DNA of 64,000 bases, from positions 7,006,001 to 7,070,000 of the forward strand of contig CAVNZM010000013.1 of assembly GCA_963693365.1 (NCBI GenBank), read 5' to 3'. Under the pieces are notes generated by a model. It had not been told where the DNA came from. It ran no database searches and was given only the letters and a program-made list of their open reading frames with translations. The DNA is from Amoebidium appalachense. Taxonomy: Eukaryota; Ichthyosporea. Both the position numbers and the translations under genes were made by a program. This document shows, one piece after another, positions 1 to 56,866 of this stretch. Position 1 is the first letter of the stretch; each line of letters begins with the position of its first letter.

Positions 1-203
1 CACACGGAACAAACACACAAACACAGTCACACACATGCCCCCCCCCCACACACACACACACCTTTTCCCCTCTCTCTTTCCCCCCTCTAATCACCACAAT
101 CGCACAAACAATACAACCCCAGCCGCTTCATCTAATAGCACCAAACCGCTCGTAATGGTTTTTTACTGCAGAAGGACACCGGGAGAGAAGCCAGCGTGCG
201 CCC

Positions 204-259
<56 letters not shown>

Positions 260-1689
260 GGAGATGGGGTGGGAGGGGGATCCGGGCTGGAAGGGGGGCA
301 GATCAGGCAGGGAGGGAGGGGGGAGAGGGGGGATATTTCGACTCCGAATCTGGACGGAGGGATGAGAGGGGAAGTGGAAAGGAACATGCTCCAACGAGAT
401 GCTCAATGTATCATGCTAGCACTTGCACGTGATACCTGTGACATATGAGGGTGTTTGAATGTGCACGTGTATGCCGTATAGTGGGTTGTCACGTTGTTAG
501 TAGGTTGTGCGATGCTGATGCTGCTGCCTGCATGTCATTTTTTCTTTCTTTCCTTCTTTGTTGTGTTTGCCCCTTTATTTCTTTCTTTTTCTCTTTTGCC
601 CCTTCCTTTCTTTTTCAAACTTATTAGGGAAGGAAAGAAGGGGGAGAAAGGGGAGAGGGGGGGGGGGGGGGGGGGGGGGGCTACGGGCAGGTGTCAGAAA
701 CGGTTTTCTGGCTCGGAAAAAACATGCACTTTGGTGTTCTGTTCGGTGTCTAAAGAACTTATCTATACCTTTTGATTGATAGCATGCGGATAATTTTCAG
801 TTTCTCTTTAGCGAATAGTCGTGGGGCGGCAACTGTCTGTCCTGAACCACACATCAGTCCCAACCCTCAAGAACCAACCTGCACACACCTAAAACAGATG
901 TGTGCACAACCAAAGGAATTTCCACCCCGACATACAATGACCAACACTTGCCCATACTATGCATGTGCATGTCTTTCTGCCGGGTTGTGGGACCGGAGGA
1001 CAACATAACGCCCAATCCCCATTTGAATATGTACCCACGGTGGGCCCTCCATCTCCATTCTCATAGGGGCAAACAGAGTGAATGCCCCACACCCTAACGG
1101 ACCGTGTGTGAATATCCGTTATTCGTTCTCTCGACTTGGTTTACTAGAACCGATGGAGGTGTAAGTATGTGCTGCATACTTCAGATGCAAGAGAGGAATT
1201 TACGAGCAAGCCAATACTAAGTGCATATTAACGCCTATGCCATACCCGAACACTTAATGAAATTTATGCACATATTCAGCTTGGGTAACTGGCAGAATTA
1301 AAGAAAACAACCAAAGTACTCACATACCCTGCCACTGTAGTAGACAGTTGTAAGGCGATAGGCAAAGTTTGACACAAAAATTCACAGCTATGCACATGCT
1401 TTCAAAAAAATGTTTAGCACAATAGTTGCACCAACGGTGGTGAAAGCAAGGGTTACAAGGCCACTGCATATGAGAGAAAGAGCAAAAGAGCTCGAGAGAA
1501 AAAGTGGTAACCCCCCCCCCCCCCCCCCCCCGCCCGCCCGCCCCTCCCATTCTCGTCCCCCCCCCCCTCCCTCCTGCCCCCCCCCCCCCCCCCTTCCTCC
1601 TGCGGGGGGTCTGGCAGTATTCATTAGAATACAGATATGGAAGGCCCAGAGTCTCTTGCCTCCCTGCTGATTTCTAAGCCTAAATGTGG
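1..1689. other. Repeat-rich stretch without a supported gene
   Basis: I see no exon with family similarity here. The stretch holds a pure G run at 208-258, a G run at about 657-680, C runs at about 1510-1530 and 1577-1593, and CT/T-rich patches at 537-620. The unique sequence at 690-1490 has open frames below 90 codons with no recognisable domain. Introns or flanking DNA of a gene outside the window cannot be excluded. Confidence 0.6.
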
Positions 1690-1799
1690 TATGACCTAAC
1701 CTCCCGTATATTCCTGTTCCTGCCACCATTGCCCCGTCTGTTCTCGCATCTCATTGGCTGGTGCAGAACCGCAAATCTGAACTCAGCAGTGCAGCTTAA
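1690..1799 (+). CDS. Candidate terminal exon related to the one at 4,534 (unidentified gene)
   Basis: A plus-strand frame is open from about 1690 and ends at TAA 1797-1799. Its last residues read SHWLVQNRKSELSSAA. They resemble the end of the frame at 4534-4636 (SDWLLLNRKYALSKAEEY), and the DNA is similar over about 46 bases centred on GAACCGCAAAT. Two similar frames each closing with a nearby stop suggest duplicated last exons or an old local duplication. No upstream exon could be linked and I do not recognise the protein. A shared non-coding element (both contain a CCAAT-like TTGGCTG or CTGGCTG core) is an alternative. Confidence 0.25.
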
Positions 1800-4533
<2,734 letters not shown>

Positions 4534-4636
4534 GTCCACGTGCCTGCCCCCACCAACATTCACCCTCACATCTGACTGGCTGCTGCTGAACCGCAAATAT
4601 GCACTCTCCAAGGCAGAGGAGTATTCCGGAGAGTAG
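4534..4636 (+). CDS. Candidate terminal exon (unidentified gene)
   Basis: An acceptor-like CCCGCAG ends at 4533 and is followed by a frame open to TAG at 4634-4636. The end reads SDWLLLNRKYALSKAEEYSGE. It resembles the frame ending at 1799. A TGACGTCA palindrome lies just upstream at about 4504-4511. The opposite strand is also open here, continuing a minus frame to 4436, so this DNA could instead hold the missing last exon of TDP1. I do not recognise the product on either strand. Confidence 0.3.
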
Positions 4637-4643
4637 GCCTGCC

Positions 4644-4707
<64 letters not shown>

Positions 4708-4752
4708 GACGCGAACATATAAGGCTGTGTGGAAGACGATTCCGTGCGGAGA

Positions 4753-4784
<32 letters not shown>

Positions 4785-5078
4785 GGGACGATACTAGAAG
4801 GAAAAAGGAGGGAAAGAATGGAGATGGAGGCTGGGGGCACTATAAAGAGACACGGAGCTTGGAGGGGGAAGGGGGGGGGGGGGGGGGGGGGGTGGAAGAA
4901 TGGTGAAAGGGGGAGGGGGGTGGGGTGGGGTGGGGGGGGATGATGAGTGAGTGAAAGATGGAATGTGGGGGGATGTGGGGGGGGGGGGGGGGGGGGGGGG
5001 GAAGAAGAAGGGGGTATTGTAGTCTGAGCTATGGGATGCCAAGGGTGGCTTTACGTGTGCTGTGCCCCGTATAGACAG

Positions 5079-5137
<59 letters not shown>

Positions 5138-5180
5138 GAGGGGGGGAAAGGGAAGGGGGGGGGGGATCATTATCACCTAC

Positions 5181-6338
5181 CCTGTGGGAATCCGTCAGCC
5201 AATACCACACAACAGGGGCTGCCTTGTGCCTTTTGGCACTCCCGTCACTCCGATCCTCTCCCTTTACGACCTCCCCAGATTCTTCTTTCTCGCTAAATCC
5301 ATCCTTCTCCATATCCCTTCCCCTCTTCCCTTCGCCTTGTTTTTCCTCGGAAATCTCCCCAATTTTGCTCTCAATTTCATCAAGACTTTCCCCGCTACTC
5401 GTTCCACCATACACATCTTCATTAATTTCACGAGTTACAACTTCATTTTCTGACTTTTCTGAGGTTTCGAATGAAACCCCCTGTGCCGGATCGTCCCCTT
5501 CATCCAAACCCCAATCCAGAGCGTAATTTCGGAAATCCCCGATTCCCTCCGGTCCGTAAAACGTACTGCCATATGCAACGGTCGACATCTTTCCCAACGA
5601 ATCCCTCCCCCCGGGGAAAATGTCGTTTGCCCATGGAATATCGGATTTTGTGTATGGGGCCGGGGGGAGTGAATACGGAATTTGGAAAAGAACGGGGATT
5701 TTCGTGGAGGGTAGAGCACCCAAATCCGACCACGGAGTTGCAAATACGATGTTTTCGGCTGTCAGCGGGGGGCGCTGCATGAGAGAACAATCAGCATTTG
5801 GCTTGTATGTTTGTGAAGAGGATGTGTAGTAGAACAAAAAATGCGCAAGCATGAAAGCACATACACAGACACACAAACACACACACACAAAACACACAAC
5901 TGGACCCGCACCCGCACACATACACATCTCCATCATCCCCCCCCCCCCCCCCCCCCCCCTTCCCCCCAAACACACACACACACACCACCACCAGCACCTT
6001 ACAGGCCTCCTCTCTTTGCTCATTTCTCCATCAACCCATCCTTCAACCACCCATTAACCCACCTGTCCACGACCACCCACACCCACACACCCACACCCAC
6101 ACCCACACACACCTACACACCTACCCAAAACCATACACACCTATCCCCCCCCCCCCCCCCTCCCCCCCCCCCCCCCCCCCCCCCGCCGCACACACGCACC
6201 TGCATGCACTTCTCATCCCAGGGGTATTTGGGACCCAGTGGGGTACATGTGAAGTTGACTGCTTGGGGGGCCGTGCTTGCATAGAGCGCAGGGTCAAAGA
6301 GAACCCCTAGCTCGTAGGACCTGTGTGTGTGTGTGTGT

Positions 6339-6374
<36 letters not shown>

Positions 6375-6512
6375 AAATATGCGAGTGGGGTGCAATGCGG
6401 TTCCATAAGGCGTCGTTAAAACAATACGAGTACAACATCAGCATGAGCTCTGTACGTAACCAACTTGAGTACCAGGTGTGCACTGGGTAGGAACACATGA
6501 GCATGCCTACTT

Positions 6513-6552
<40 letters not shown>

Positions 6553-7054
6553 CCCCACCCACTCCCTCCCTCTTCCCCGGGGTGGATTTGTGAAGGGGGT
6601 TGGGGGAGGGGGAGGGGCGAGGGGGGGGGGGAGGGCGGGGGGTTTAAATGCGTCAAAAAGTACGAAGTACACAAGAACAAACGGATAACACGATGCAGAA
6701 TGCAAGCCATACATAAAGAGTATGCATAATAAGCAGAGCCCATGGGGGGGGGGGGGGGGGGGGGGGGGGAAGGAAGAGGGGGGACGGAGTAGGCATAGGG
6801 GTGGGTGGTAATGGGGAATGGGGGTCACTACAAAAAGAATAAAAGGTCCTTTCGCCGCTCCCCCCCCCCCCCCCCCCCCCCCACACACACACACCCCCAC
6901 CCCCCCCAGACACACACACACACCACACAAAAACGAAGAATCATAAAGCAACAAGGAAGGGATGCCATCGGAAAGAGCAAAGGAAGAGAGGGAGGCTGAC
7001 ACACACGGGAAGGGTGGTGAATTACAGCACAGTTGTGTGTGTGTGTGTGAGTGA

Positions 7055-7105
<51 letters not shown>

Positions 7106-7194
7106 TGTGTGTATCCCCCTTTCCCCGATCCCCCTCTCTCTCTCCCCCACCTCTCGCTTTCTCTCTCTGTGTGTGCGTGTGTAAATGTGTGCCT

Positions 7195-7229
<35 letters not shown>

Positions 7230-7472
7230 TAAATACACACACACACATACACACACACACACACATATAGGCAGGCAAATGGGGTGAAGTCAGGTAGGCC
7301 GACAGCCGTGTATGTGCAAGCTTCTTCTTCCCACCTACCTTTGTTGCATTCTTTTCTCTCTTTCTGTTCTTTTTGTATTGGTGTGTGGTGGGGGTGGAGG
7401 TGGTTGCCCATGGGGAGAGGTGGTGATGCTGGTGGTGGGGGGGGGTGGGGGGGGGGGGGGTGGGGTGGGGGG

Positions 7473-7522
<50 letters not shown>

Positions 7523-8292
7523 TGGTGGTGGTGGTGTGTGTGTGTGTGTGTGTGGGGGGGGGGGGGGGGAGGGGCATGCGAGAGAGAGAGGATCAGAGGT
7601 GCGTGGGGAGGCAGGGGGGGGGGGGGGGGGGAGGTGGTGGTGGTGGTGGTGGTTCGGGGGAGGGGGGAGACCAACCTGACCATCAGCTGTTCTGCCTTCT
7701 TCTGCCACTCCCCCCAGGCTGCCTTGGACAGGTTTGACGAAGTTACAGCAAACCACGCCATGGTACCCCCCCTCTCGTCCACCCGGCAGTATGTTTTGAT
7801 GTGGGGCATGGCCAGTTGCCGTGCATATTTCACCCTATACTCCATGGGGGTGTCCGTGATGTTTTGCGAAATTTCGGGTGAGAAAAATTTGTGCATGAGG
7901 TCGCGGCCGCGGAAAGAACGGAGAAACGGCTTGTTGTTTTTGTTTGGGACGGGAATGGAAACGCCTGCCCTCCAGCCCTCAACTGATTGGCGTACCTGAG
8001 CCATTCAAAAGACGAGAAAACGTTTAGGCGAGTGATCCAAAACCGAGATTACAGATTCGGAAAAAGCACACCCGACGACTCAAGGAAAACAAGGTTTGCA
8101 TGATTTTCGTCCAGTCTAGACAGGCACATATGGCAGAAAGACGGTCTATCATCCTACCCCCTCCCCCCCTCCCCCCCCCCCTCCTTCCCCATCCCCCTTA
8201 AAAAAAAAAAAAAAAAAAAAAGATCCGCCTTCATCTGACTATATCAATAAAGTCATTATAAAAAAAATCTGACTATACAATATTCCCAACCA

Positions 8293-8336
<44 letters not shown>

Positions 8337-8505
8337 AAAAAGAAAGAAAGAGAAGAAAGAAAGAAAGAATAAAAAGTAAAAGGAAAAAAAGCACCTCACA
8401 AACACCACCATAAAAAGTTGAAAAGACCCATCGGCCAAGTGCACAAGACCCCTCTCCCCTTCTCCCTGCCCCCCCGACAACCACCTAAACACACAAAAAC
8501 TGCAT

Positions 8506-8537
<32 letters not shown>

Positions 8538-8583
8538 AGGCTCGTCCCGGGGGCGCCTCCTCAGTGTTGAAACCCACCCAACT

Positions 8584-8676
<93 letters not shown>

Positions 8677-9637
8677 AATCCCCCCCTTCCCCCCCCTTCT
8701 GCCCCCCCCCCCCCCCTCCCTCCCACCCCCCTCCATACGCTAAACATAGACAAGTTCTCCCCCCCCACTCCCCCCTCCCCCCCCCCAAACACCCCATGCA
8801 TATGCTTACACACACTCCCATTCAATTTCCCAATATTTAGATAATATTGCGTAAACCTTGCACACATCCACTAGCTCTTTTCTCCCAACCCTCCCCCCTT
8901 CCCCCCCCCCCCCCCCCCTCCTCCCTCCCTTCTCCATTCCAATTCCCCCCCCCCCCCCCCCCCCCCCCCTTTCACGGATACACTTTCAACTATACACACA
9001 TCATATTTTCCCTCCCCTTAGTTCAACAACCACTACCCACCTCCTCTGTCGTTGGAAAAACCAGTTTGAGCTTCGGCTGTTGCTTCATGAGCCCCCCCTT
9101 TATTCCCGAAATTTGGTCATATCTCGATTTTCCGGACAACACGGCCGGCAGGAGCTGCTCAGACACCCATTTTTCGTCCAGGCTCCCCAAACTCGAGTAT
9201 TGGCATATCACTGATGAGGTTTCTGCCTTCCAATATTCCTCCGGGAGATTTACATTTTCCAGTTTTTTCTTCAACCCCCCCAGCCCACATTTCTTTGATG
9301 CACCGGCTGTGTTTCGGTGGTACCCGGGCACAGAGGCAATCAGGTGAACCGTGGCGTTTGAAAAGTCGTAATTTCTCAGTTTAGACGAATCAAACCCTCC
9401 CACCTGCGTGAAATAAGCCACAAGATCGTCCTCAAACACGCTTGTTGTGGGACTTTCCGGGGTTTTCAGCGGGAAATCCTGGCACCAAATCCCCTGCAAA
9501 CCAGGATATAATCAGACCTCAAACTGTTTACTTATGTTCATATCAAAACATCTTTCCGGCACTTGGTGGCTGCAGCAACCGGCTGTTTTTCTCTTTTTCT
9601 TTCTTTCTTTCTTTCTTTCTTTTTTTTTTTTGTTTTT

Positions 9638-9668
<31 letters not shown>

Positions 9669-10905
9669 TGACATCGATTGGAAGTGAGTAGAAAATAAGG
9701 GTGACACTAAAACAACAAATAACACGTAGCGGGGCTTGCAATGAGAGAGCCCTCCGTTCTGGTGGCGGCGGTTTTAATGATATGGTTTACTATTACTATT
9801 AATATTATTATCATTTTTTTTTTTTAAGGGAGGGGGGGGGGGGGGGGGGGATGGTTAGGATGCGTTATAGAGTATGAAGTGCACTCATAGAGGACATCAC
9901 AACATCCACGAACAACATAATGCAGAGTGCAAAGCACACATGAAGAGTGTGCATAATAAGCGAAGCCATCCTCTGGGGGGAGGGGGGGGGGGGGAGGGGA
10001 GGGGGTAGGAGGGGGGGGGGGTTTTGAATGCGGAACACGGTACAAAGTACGCATACACGACGAGAAGCATGGTGCAGGACACATGCAAAGGCAAACATTC
10101 AAGTATGCAACATCAGCCATGTGCACAGTATGCGTCATAAGCAGAGAGGGGGGGGGGGGGGGGGAGATGTTGGGAGGGGTGTAGGGGGGAGGGGTTGGGG
10201 GGTCCGGGGGAACGTTAGAATTTTACGATAGAGGAATGAAGTCTAGTTGAAGTGTGTGTATATGTGTGTGGGGGGGGGGGGGGGGGGGGTGGGGGGGTGG
10301 GGGGAGGAAATTTGGCAGTTGGGGAGAACTGACGTGGGAATTTCAGTGGGCTCACTGTCACGTTTACCATTCCACGACCCTCCCCACTCCCCTCCCCCCC
10401 CCCCCCCCCCTCCCCCTCCCCCCCCCCCCCCCACACACATACACAGGCTTACCTGGTTCTTGTAAAGCCAATCCACAGCAATGAAATTCGCAGTGCATAT
10501 CACCACCCTCACCCCCGTGTCATAGAACACAAGCATGGCCTTCGAGTGGTGTGTGCCGTATGCAATAGGTAGTTTGGGCACGTGCCACGTCACATTTCTC
10601 TCCGCCACATGTTTGCTCTTGGTCCCATCACCAGTGATCACCGTAACGGGCACCCTTCTCAACCGTGGGCACACACTATACAACCACCACAAGTCTGTCA
10701 TGTAGTTCGAAAGAACAACCTCATTATAGTTTCCACTGAGAAGTTCGGGGAGTGACCAGGTGTGTGTGTTTGCGTTTGCAGGCAGCCCCTTAACCCGGTT
10801 CAGGCGGTAAAACGTGCACAAGTGCGCATGATTGTCTTCAGTTACGGTGGTTGAAGAACATCCACCAAGCCAACCACCGGACAAGCTGCTCGTTTCATTG
10901 AACAT
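5181..10905 (-). CDS. TDP1: Tyrosyl-DNA phosphodiesterase 1
   Basis: TDP1 hydrolyses the phosphotyrosyl bond that links stalled topoisomerase I to a DNA 3' end; it is a nuclear repair enzyme of the phospholipase D superfamily. Exons: 10905-10453, 9493-9041, 7995-7676, 6320-6200, 5774-5181. Phases fit at every junction. The first catalytic HKD motif is in exon 1 (THHSKAMLVFY), the second in exon 3 (PHIKTYCR, then SSNLSKAAWG), and exon 4 gives the family signature RSYELGVLFDP. ATG 10905 is directly preceded by an in-frame TAG, so it is the likely start, which makes the N-terminal extension shorter than in human TDP1. After the usual C-terminal end, exon 5 continues for about 120 residues of acidic and then Lys-rich sequence. 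A GTAGGT donor follows 5181, so a last exon is probably missing from this model; I could not place it. Confidence 0.93.
6145..6184. repeat. C-tract in TDP1 intron 4
   Basis: A nearly pure C run on the plus strand (G on the TDP1 sense strand) close to the donor of TDP1 exon 4. Similar C or G runs occur at 5940-5959, 6516-6549, 6745-6769, 6861-6882 and 8297-8326 in the introns of this gene. Confidence 0.9.
6640..6765 (-). repeat. Dispersed repeat, copy in TDP1 intron 4
   Basis: This unique-looking block runs from GTACGAAGTACAC through ACGATGCAGAATGC to GTATGCATAATAAGCAGAGC and ends in a long G run. The same ordered words recur, diverged, at about 9860-9990, 10025-10165 and 50370-50590, and its 3' end recurs at about 39905-39965 and 48475-48535. 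It behaves like an old short interspersed element. Strand is given as if the C-rich side is the head, which is arbitrary. No coding capacity is seen. Confidence 0.6.
7050..7265. repeat. (GT)n followed by (CA)n, inverted microsatellite pair
   Basis: A GT run (about 7060-7112) is followed about 90 bases later by CA runs (about 7203-7265). The two arms are complementary and could fold into a long hairpin; both are also alternating purine-pyrimidine. Intronic in TDP1. Confidence 0.85.
9860..10165 (-). repeat. Dispersed repeat, two adjacent copies in TDP1 intron 1
   Basis: Two diverged copies (about 9860-9990 and 10025-10165) of the element at 6640-6765 lie head to tail, each ending with a word close to GTGTGCATAATAAGC and a G run. 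The first copy also carries the CCATCCTCTGGGGGG end that is seen as CCCATCCTCGGGCAG in the HFM1 copies. Confidence 0.6.
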
Positions 10906-10984
10906 TCTCTAGATGAAGGTGTTCCAAGTGCGTAAAATAAACACTGAACTGATGCACTCTCTCTGTCTTTGTCTCTGTCCCTCT

Positions 10985-11205
10985 CTCTATATATATATAT
11001 ATCCCACTGTATCTATATCTCCCTCCCTCCCTCCCTCCCTCCCTCCCTCCCTCCCTCCCTCCCTCTCTCTCTCTGTCTCTCTTTCTCTCTCTCTTTCTCT
11101 CCCTCTCTCTCCCCCTCCCTCTCTCTCTTTATTTCTCTCTCTCTCTCTCTCTCCCCCCCCCCCCCCCCCCCCCCCCTGCCCCCCTCCTCTCTCTCTCTCT
11201 CCCGG
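10985..11205. repeat. CT/CCCT-rich simple repeat
   Basis: A polypyrimidine block made of CCCT arrays (11021-11064), CTCT arrays (11065-11150) and a C run (11153-11176). It could adopt triplex-type structure. It lies directly upstream of the TDP1 start. Confidence 0.9.
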
Positions 11206-12225
11206 CCAGCCCGGGAACACACACACACACACTTCCTCCTATTCAGTCAACCGTGCTCACACTCTCTAATCCCTGTTGCGAATTATCTGGCACCCGTCTA
11301 GATCCTTCTCTCCTTTTCCCGTTTGCTTTGCCTTTGTGCAGCTGTTACCCTCATACCACATCTCTTAAGAGCTCTTAATCTCTTCGCCCCTCTTCTTCTC
11401 TCTCCCCACTTCCCTCCCTCTGCCCCTTCCTCTCTCTCATTCCGCCTGTCTTGTCTAAACCGTCTCTTTAATCGACACAGCTGTTTCGTTCCTATCTCTC
11501 CCCTTCTCTTCCTTTGCAGTTATCAAAAGCATCATGTTGGTATGTTCATCAAGCGCAGATAATTTGACAGGTTGCAACTCGTGTAGGACTCAAAAACAGT
11601 GAGGTACTGTAGGTGCACGTGAGCCCGCCGCCCCTCTTGCTCGGATTTTACTGCAGAGGAATCTGATTGGTCAGGTACAACATGCCTTGCTTATGTAGTA
11701 TGCCCATTCCCCAAAGGCTTCCCCAAATTATGTTTCGATTTCTGCTCTTTTATGGAAAAAAAAACTGAAGGTGTGAGGACCAGCAGCATTTCAGTAAAGT
11801 TTGTACAAATAGCATACATACAGACCTTTGTTTACTACATGATTGCTGATCGGGCAGATACAAAGCAGAGGCGGCACATACTATGAGCTCGGCGCACACT
11901 AAGTGTTACACAAAAGTGCGAGGAAGGCTTTTCATTGGCTACAGATTTAGTTGGCGCCTGCTCAAGGCCTCAGGCAGACGTACAATTATTCAATAAATAG
12001 TGCACAGTGGTGTGTAATGTATACGACACGTAAATAAGGATGAGCGAGGAGGGCTGAATATGTAATGCTTGCGTATGTCACTCATTTTGAGCCATCGAAT
12101 CGCCAACACGTTCGTGTCTCAAGACCGACTTGTCATCTTGGATTGAGCTACAATGGTTGATTGGCTTAAAAACATTTACCGTTAAAGTTGATGGGTGTGA
12201 TTCAAACCCTGTGGAATGCTGGTGG

Positions 12226-12231
12226 TTTATT
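12226..12231 (-). terminator. Putative HFM1 poly(A) signal
   Basis: AATAAA on the minus strand. It lies seven bases beyond the TAG (12240-12238) that closes the acidic frame proposed as the true HFM1 C-terminus, and about 320 bases beyond the first in-frame stop at 12552. Its position favours a transcript end near 12,210. Confidence 0.45.
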
Positions 12232-12247
12232 TTTTGTCTACTCTTGG

Positions 12248-12254
12248 TATAAAA
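12248..12254 (+). promoter_or_regulatory. TATA-box-like element
   Basis: TATAAAA within GGTATAAAAGG, 38 bases before the ATG at 12292. The secreted-protein gene at 57,921 has a similar TATA box, but at a longer distance from its ATG. If functional, this one would drive a transcript antisense to the HFM1 3' end. Confidence 0.35.
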
Positions 12255-12551
12255 GGACAAACGTAAACAACTTTTGTGTGAGAAACAAAAAATGGTGCTC
12301 CTTTCCGCCCTCCTCCTCGCCTGTGCTTGCCCAGCACTGGGCCGTGCAACCACGCGACGTGCCGCGGACGCGCCTGGGAAGCTCCCAGAAGTCATCGAGT
12401 GGTCGGAGCTCATCATCCGCCACTCTGTGCTCGCTAAGGGCGGCAACTTCACCGAGGGGGTTCGGTTCAATCTGCACACCTTCATCTCCGAAGCCAAGGT
12501 CAAAGTCTGGCGAATCGCCCCAATCAAATTCCTCCTTCACCTTCTGTCTCA

Positions 12552-55128
<42,577 letters not shown>

Positions 55129-56735
55129 ATTGGAGGGGACATAGACTCTGCAAGAAAGAGAAAATATAAGCAGGTTTCCTTGTCATAACCTTAAATGAAG
55201 GAACGTGTACGTGTGTGCATGTGCGGCCGTATAGTGTGTGTGGGTGTCTCTTTCTGACTATCTGTTTGTTTTTATCTCCCTGTGTGTGTGTGTGCATTTT
55301 CGTGCACGTGCATGTGCTCTGTGGTTGTGCCTGTGTGCGAGCGTTTGCCATTGCTTGTGCCTACTCGAAATGTTTTGTGCTTGCAACGCAGCAGAGAAAC
55401 AAACAGAGAAGTAGGGTTGGAGGGAGGGATGTGTACGCTCAGGAGTATAAAAGACGTGTGTGTGTGTTAGAAGAGTGTTTGTGTAACTAGTAGGAAAGGG
55501 GAGGAGGATATCTGGTGCGCATGCACAACATACACTCTGGCCTGTAAGGAGCACTGAGGCATGGTTTTCCCTGCACATAACCTCTCTTTCACGAAATCCC
55601 AAACACCAACTGGAACTACACAAATATCTAACCATGGATATCAGCCATTTCGTGCACCAATATAGAACTGTATTGGTGTCAACCTACATGTCTAGATGTG
55701 CCCCTGCCTAGGATTGTGTTAGATTTACACCTAAGCATCACACTTGTGTTCACCTTCGCCTGTGCACCCTACAGGTATAACACCACTGTCGTGCTTTTCT
55801 CTCCTCCAACAAAACTGAAACCTTTCAGAATGACCTAGCCCATGACACAGTTCAAATAGCACACAACTGTCAGCAGCAGAAAGCTAATTGAAGAAGGGGA
55901 AGTACCTACGGACCCCTCACCCTCCTCAAACCCCCACGACCCCCCCCCCCCCCTCCCCCCTCCCCACCCTCCCCCCTCCCCCCTTCTACCCCCCCCCCCC
56001 CACACACAAGTGCCCTCCCTCCACCCTCCTTCCCCCCCACCCCACACACACACACACACCCTAATCCTCCTCCTCCCCCCCCCCCCCCCCCCCCCCCCCT
56101 CCCCCCTCTCCCCTGCCTCAGCCTCGTTCCACTCCCCCTTCCCCTGCACTTTCCCCCTCCCCTTCCATCTGCTGCCCACCTGTCTCCTTTAATTGCTAGC
56201 TCCCTTACCAAATGCCTATCGCCTATGGCTACGGTCACCCGAAGTGAGTTTTTAGCCCGCCCTATTCTCCTTCTTGTTACTTTCGCTTTTTGTGCTACGA
56301 AAGCCACGGTTGCTTTCGGATAGAAGCCAAAGCCCTTCTGTCAAGCTTGTACGCTTCTGTAAGCTGAGTGACGATTAATCTGGCTGCCTGATAGGGAAGA
56401 AAGAAACGACTTGCTTTTTCCGTTTGTGCCTTCGTTATAATAGAAGAAAACGTAGCACGTCCACTTTGCCTTTGGTGTAGATCTTGCCACTACACTGGAC
56501 AACTTGTCCTGTGCACCTTAAACCAAGATCTAGTTAGCCCAACTCTACACAGCCTTAGTCATGCTAGCACTAAAACCTATGCATATCAACTCTTTGTTAC
56601 TAAATAATATAAAACTCCTTATCCCCCTTTCTCCTATCCTCAAGGCTTCCCCCACACAGGTTCTAAGCTCTGCAGCCGCTCTGGCCGGCGCATACAACAC
56701 AGTTCATGTTTTGGTGATATCACAGATTTGAGGAA

Positions 56736-56748
56736 TTTGGCGGGAAAA
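56736..56748 (+). promoter_or_regulatory. E2F-like site
   Basis: TTTGGCGGGAAAA matches the classical E2F/DP consensus. It lies six bases from a TGACGTCA palindrome and about 1.6 kb upstream of the first HFM1 coding exon. A GCGGGAAAAT half-match occurs near 57,121. Function is inferred only from the match. Confidence 0.4.
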
Positions 56749-56753
56749 CCTCG

Positions 56754-56761
56754 TGACGTCA
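56754..56761. promoter_or_regulatory. CRE-like palindrome
   Basis: TGACGTCA, the full bZIP/CREB-type palindrome, six bases after the E2F-like site. Other TGACGTCA copies are at about 4504 and, within coding sequence, about 60,174. Confidence 0.4.
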
Positions 56762-56816
56762 CTGAGCCAGTCCTTGGACCTTGGGCTGGTCTAATCACAA
56801 AGTCACAGGCGGCTTA

Positions 56817-56866
56817 TTACTATTATTATTATTATTACTATTATTACTATTATCATTATTATTATG
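56817..56866. repeat. (ATT)n imperfect microsatellite
   Basis: TAT/ATT/ACT trinucleotides over about 50 bases, the only AT-rich microsatellite of note in the window. Confidence 0.85.

Larger units (their letters stand above)
10906..12237. other. Region between the TDP1 start and the HFM1 3' end
   Basis: About 1.3 kb containing a CT-rich block (10960-11205, with CCCT and CTCT arrays) next to TDP1. Beyond it is unique sequence with CCAAT-box-like words in reverse (TGATTGG near 11662, CATTGGC near 11934) and an AATAAA near 11992. It should hold the TDP1 promoter. A 79-codon frame (11323-11562) has no recognisable feature and I do not call it a gene. Confidence 0.5.
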
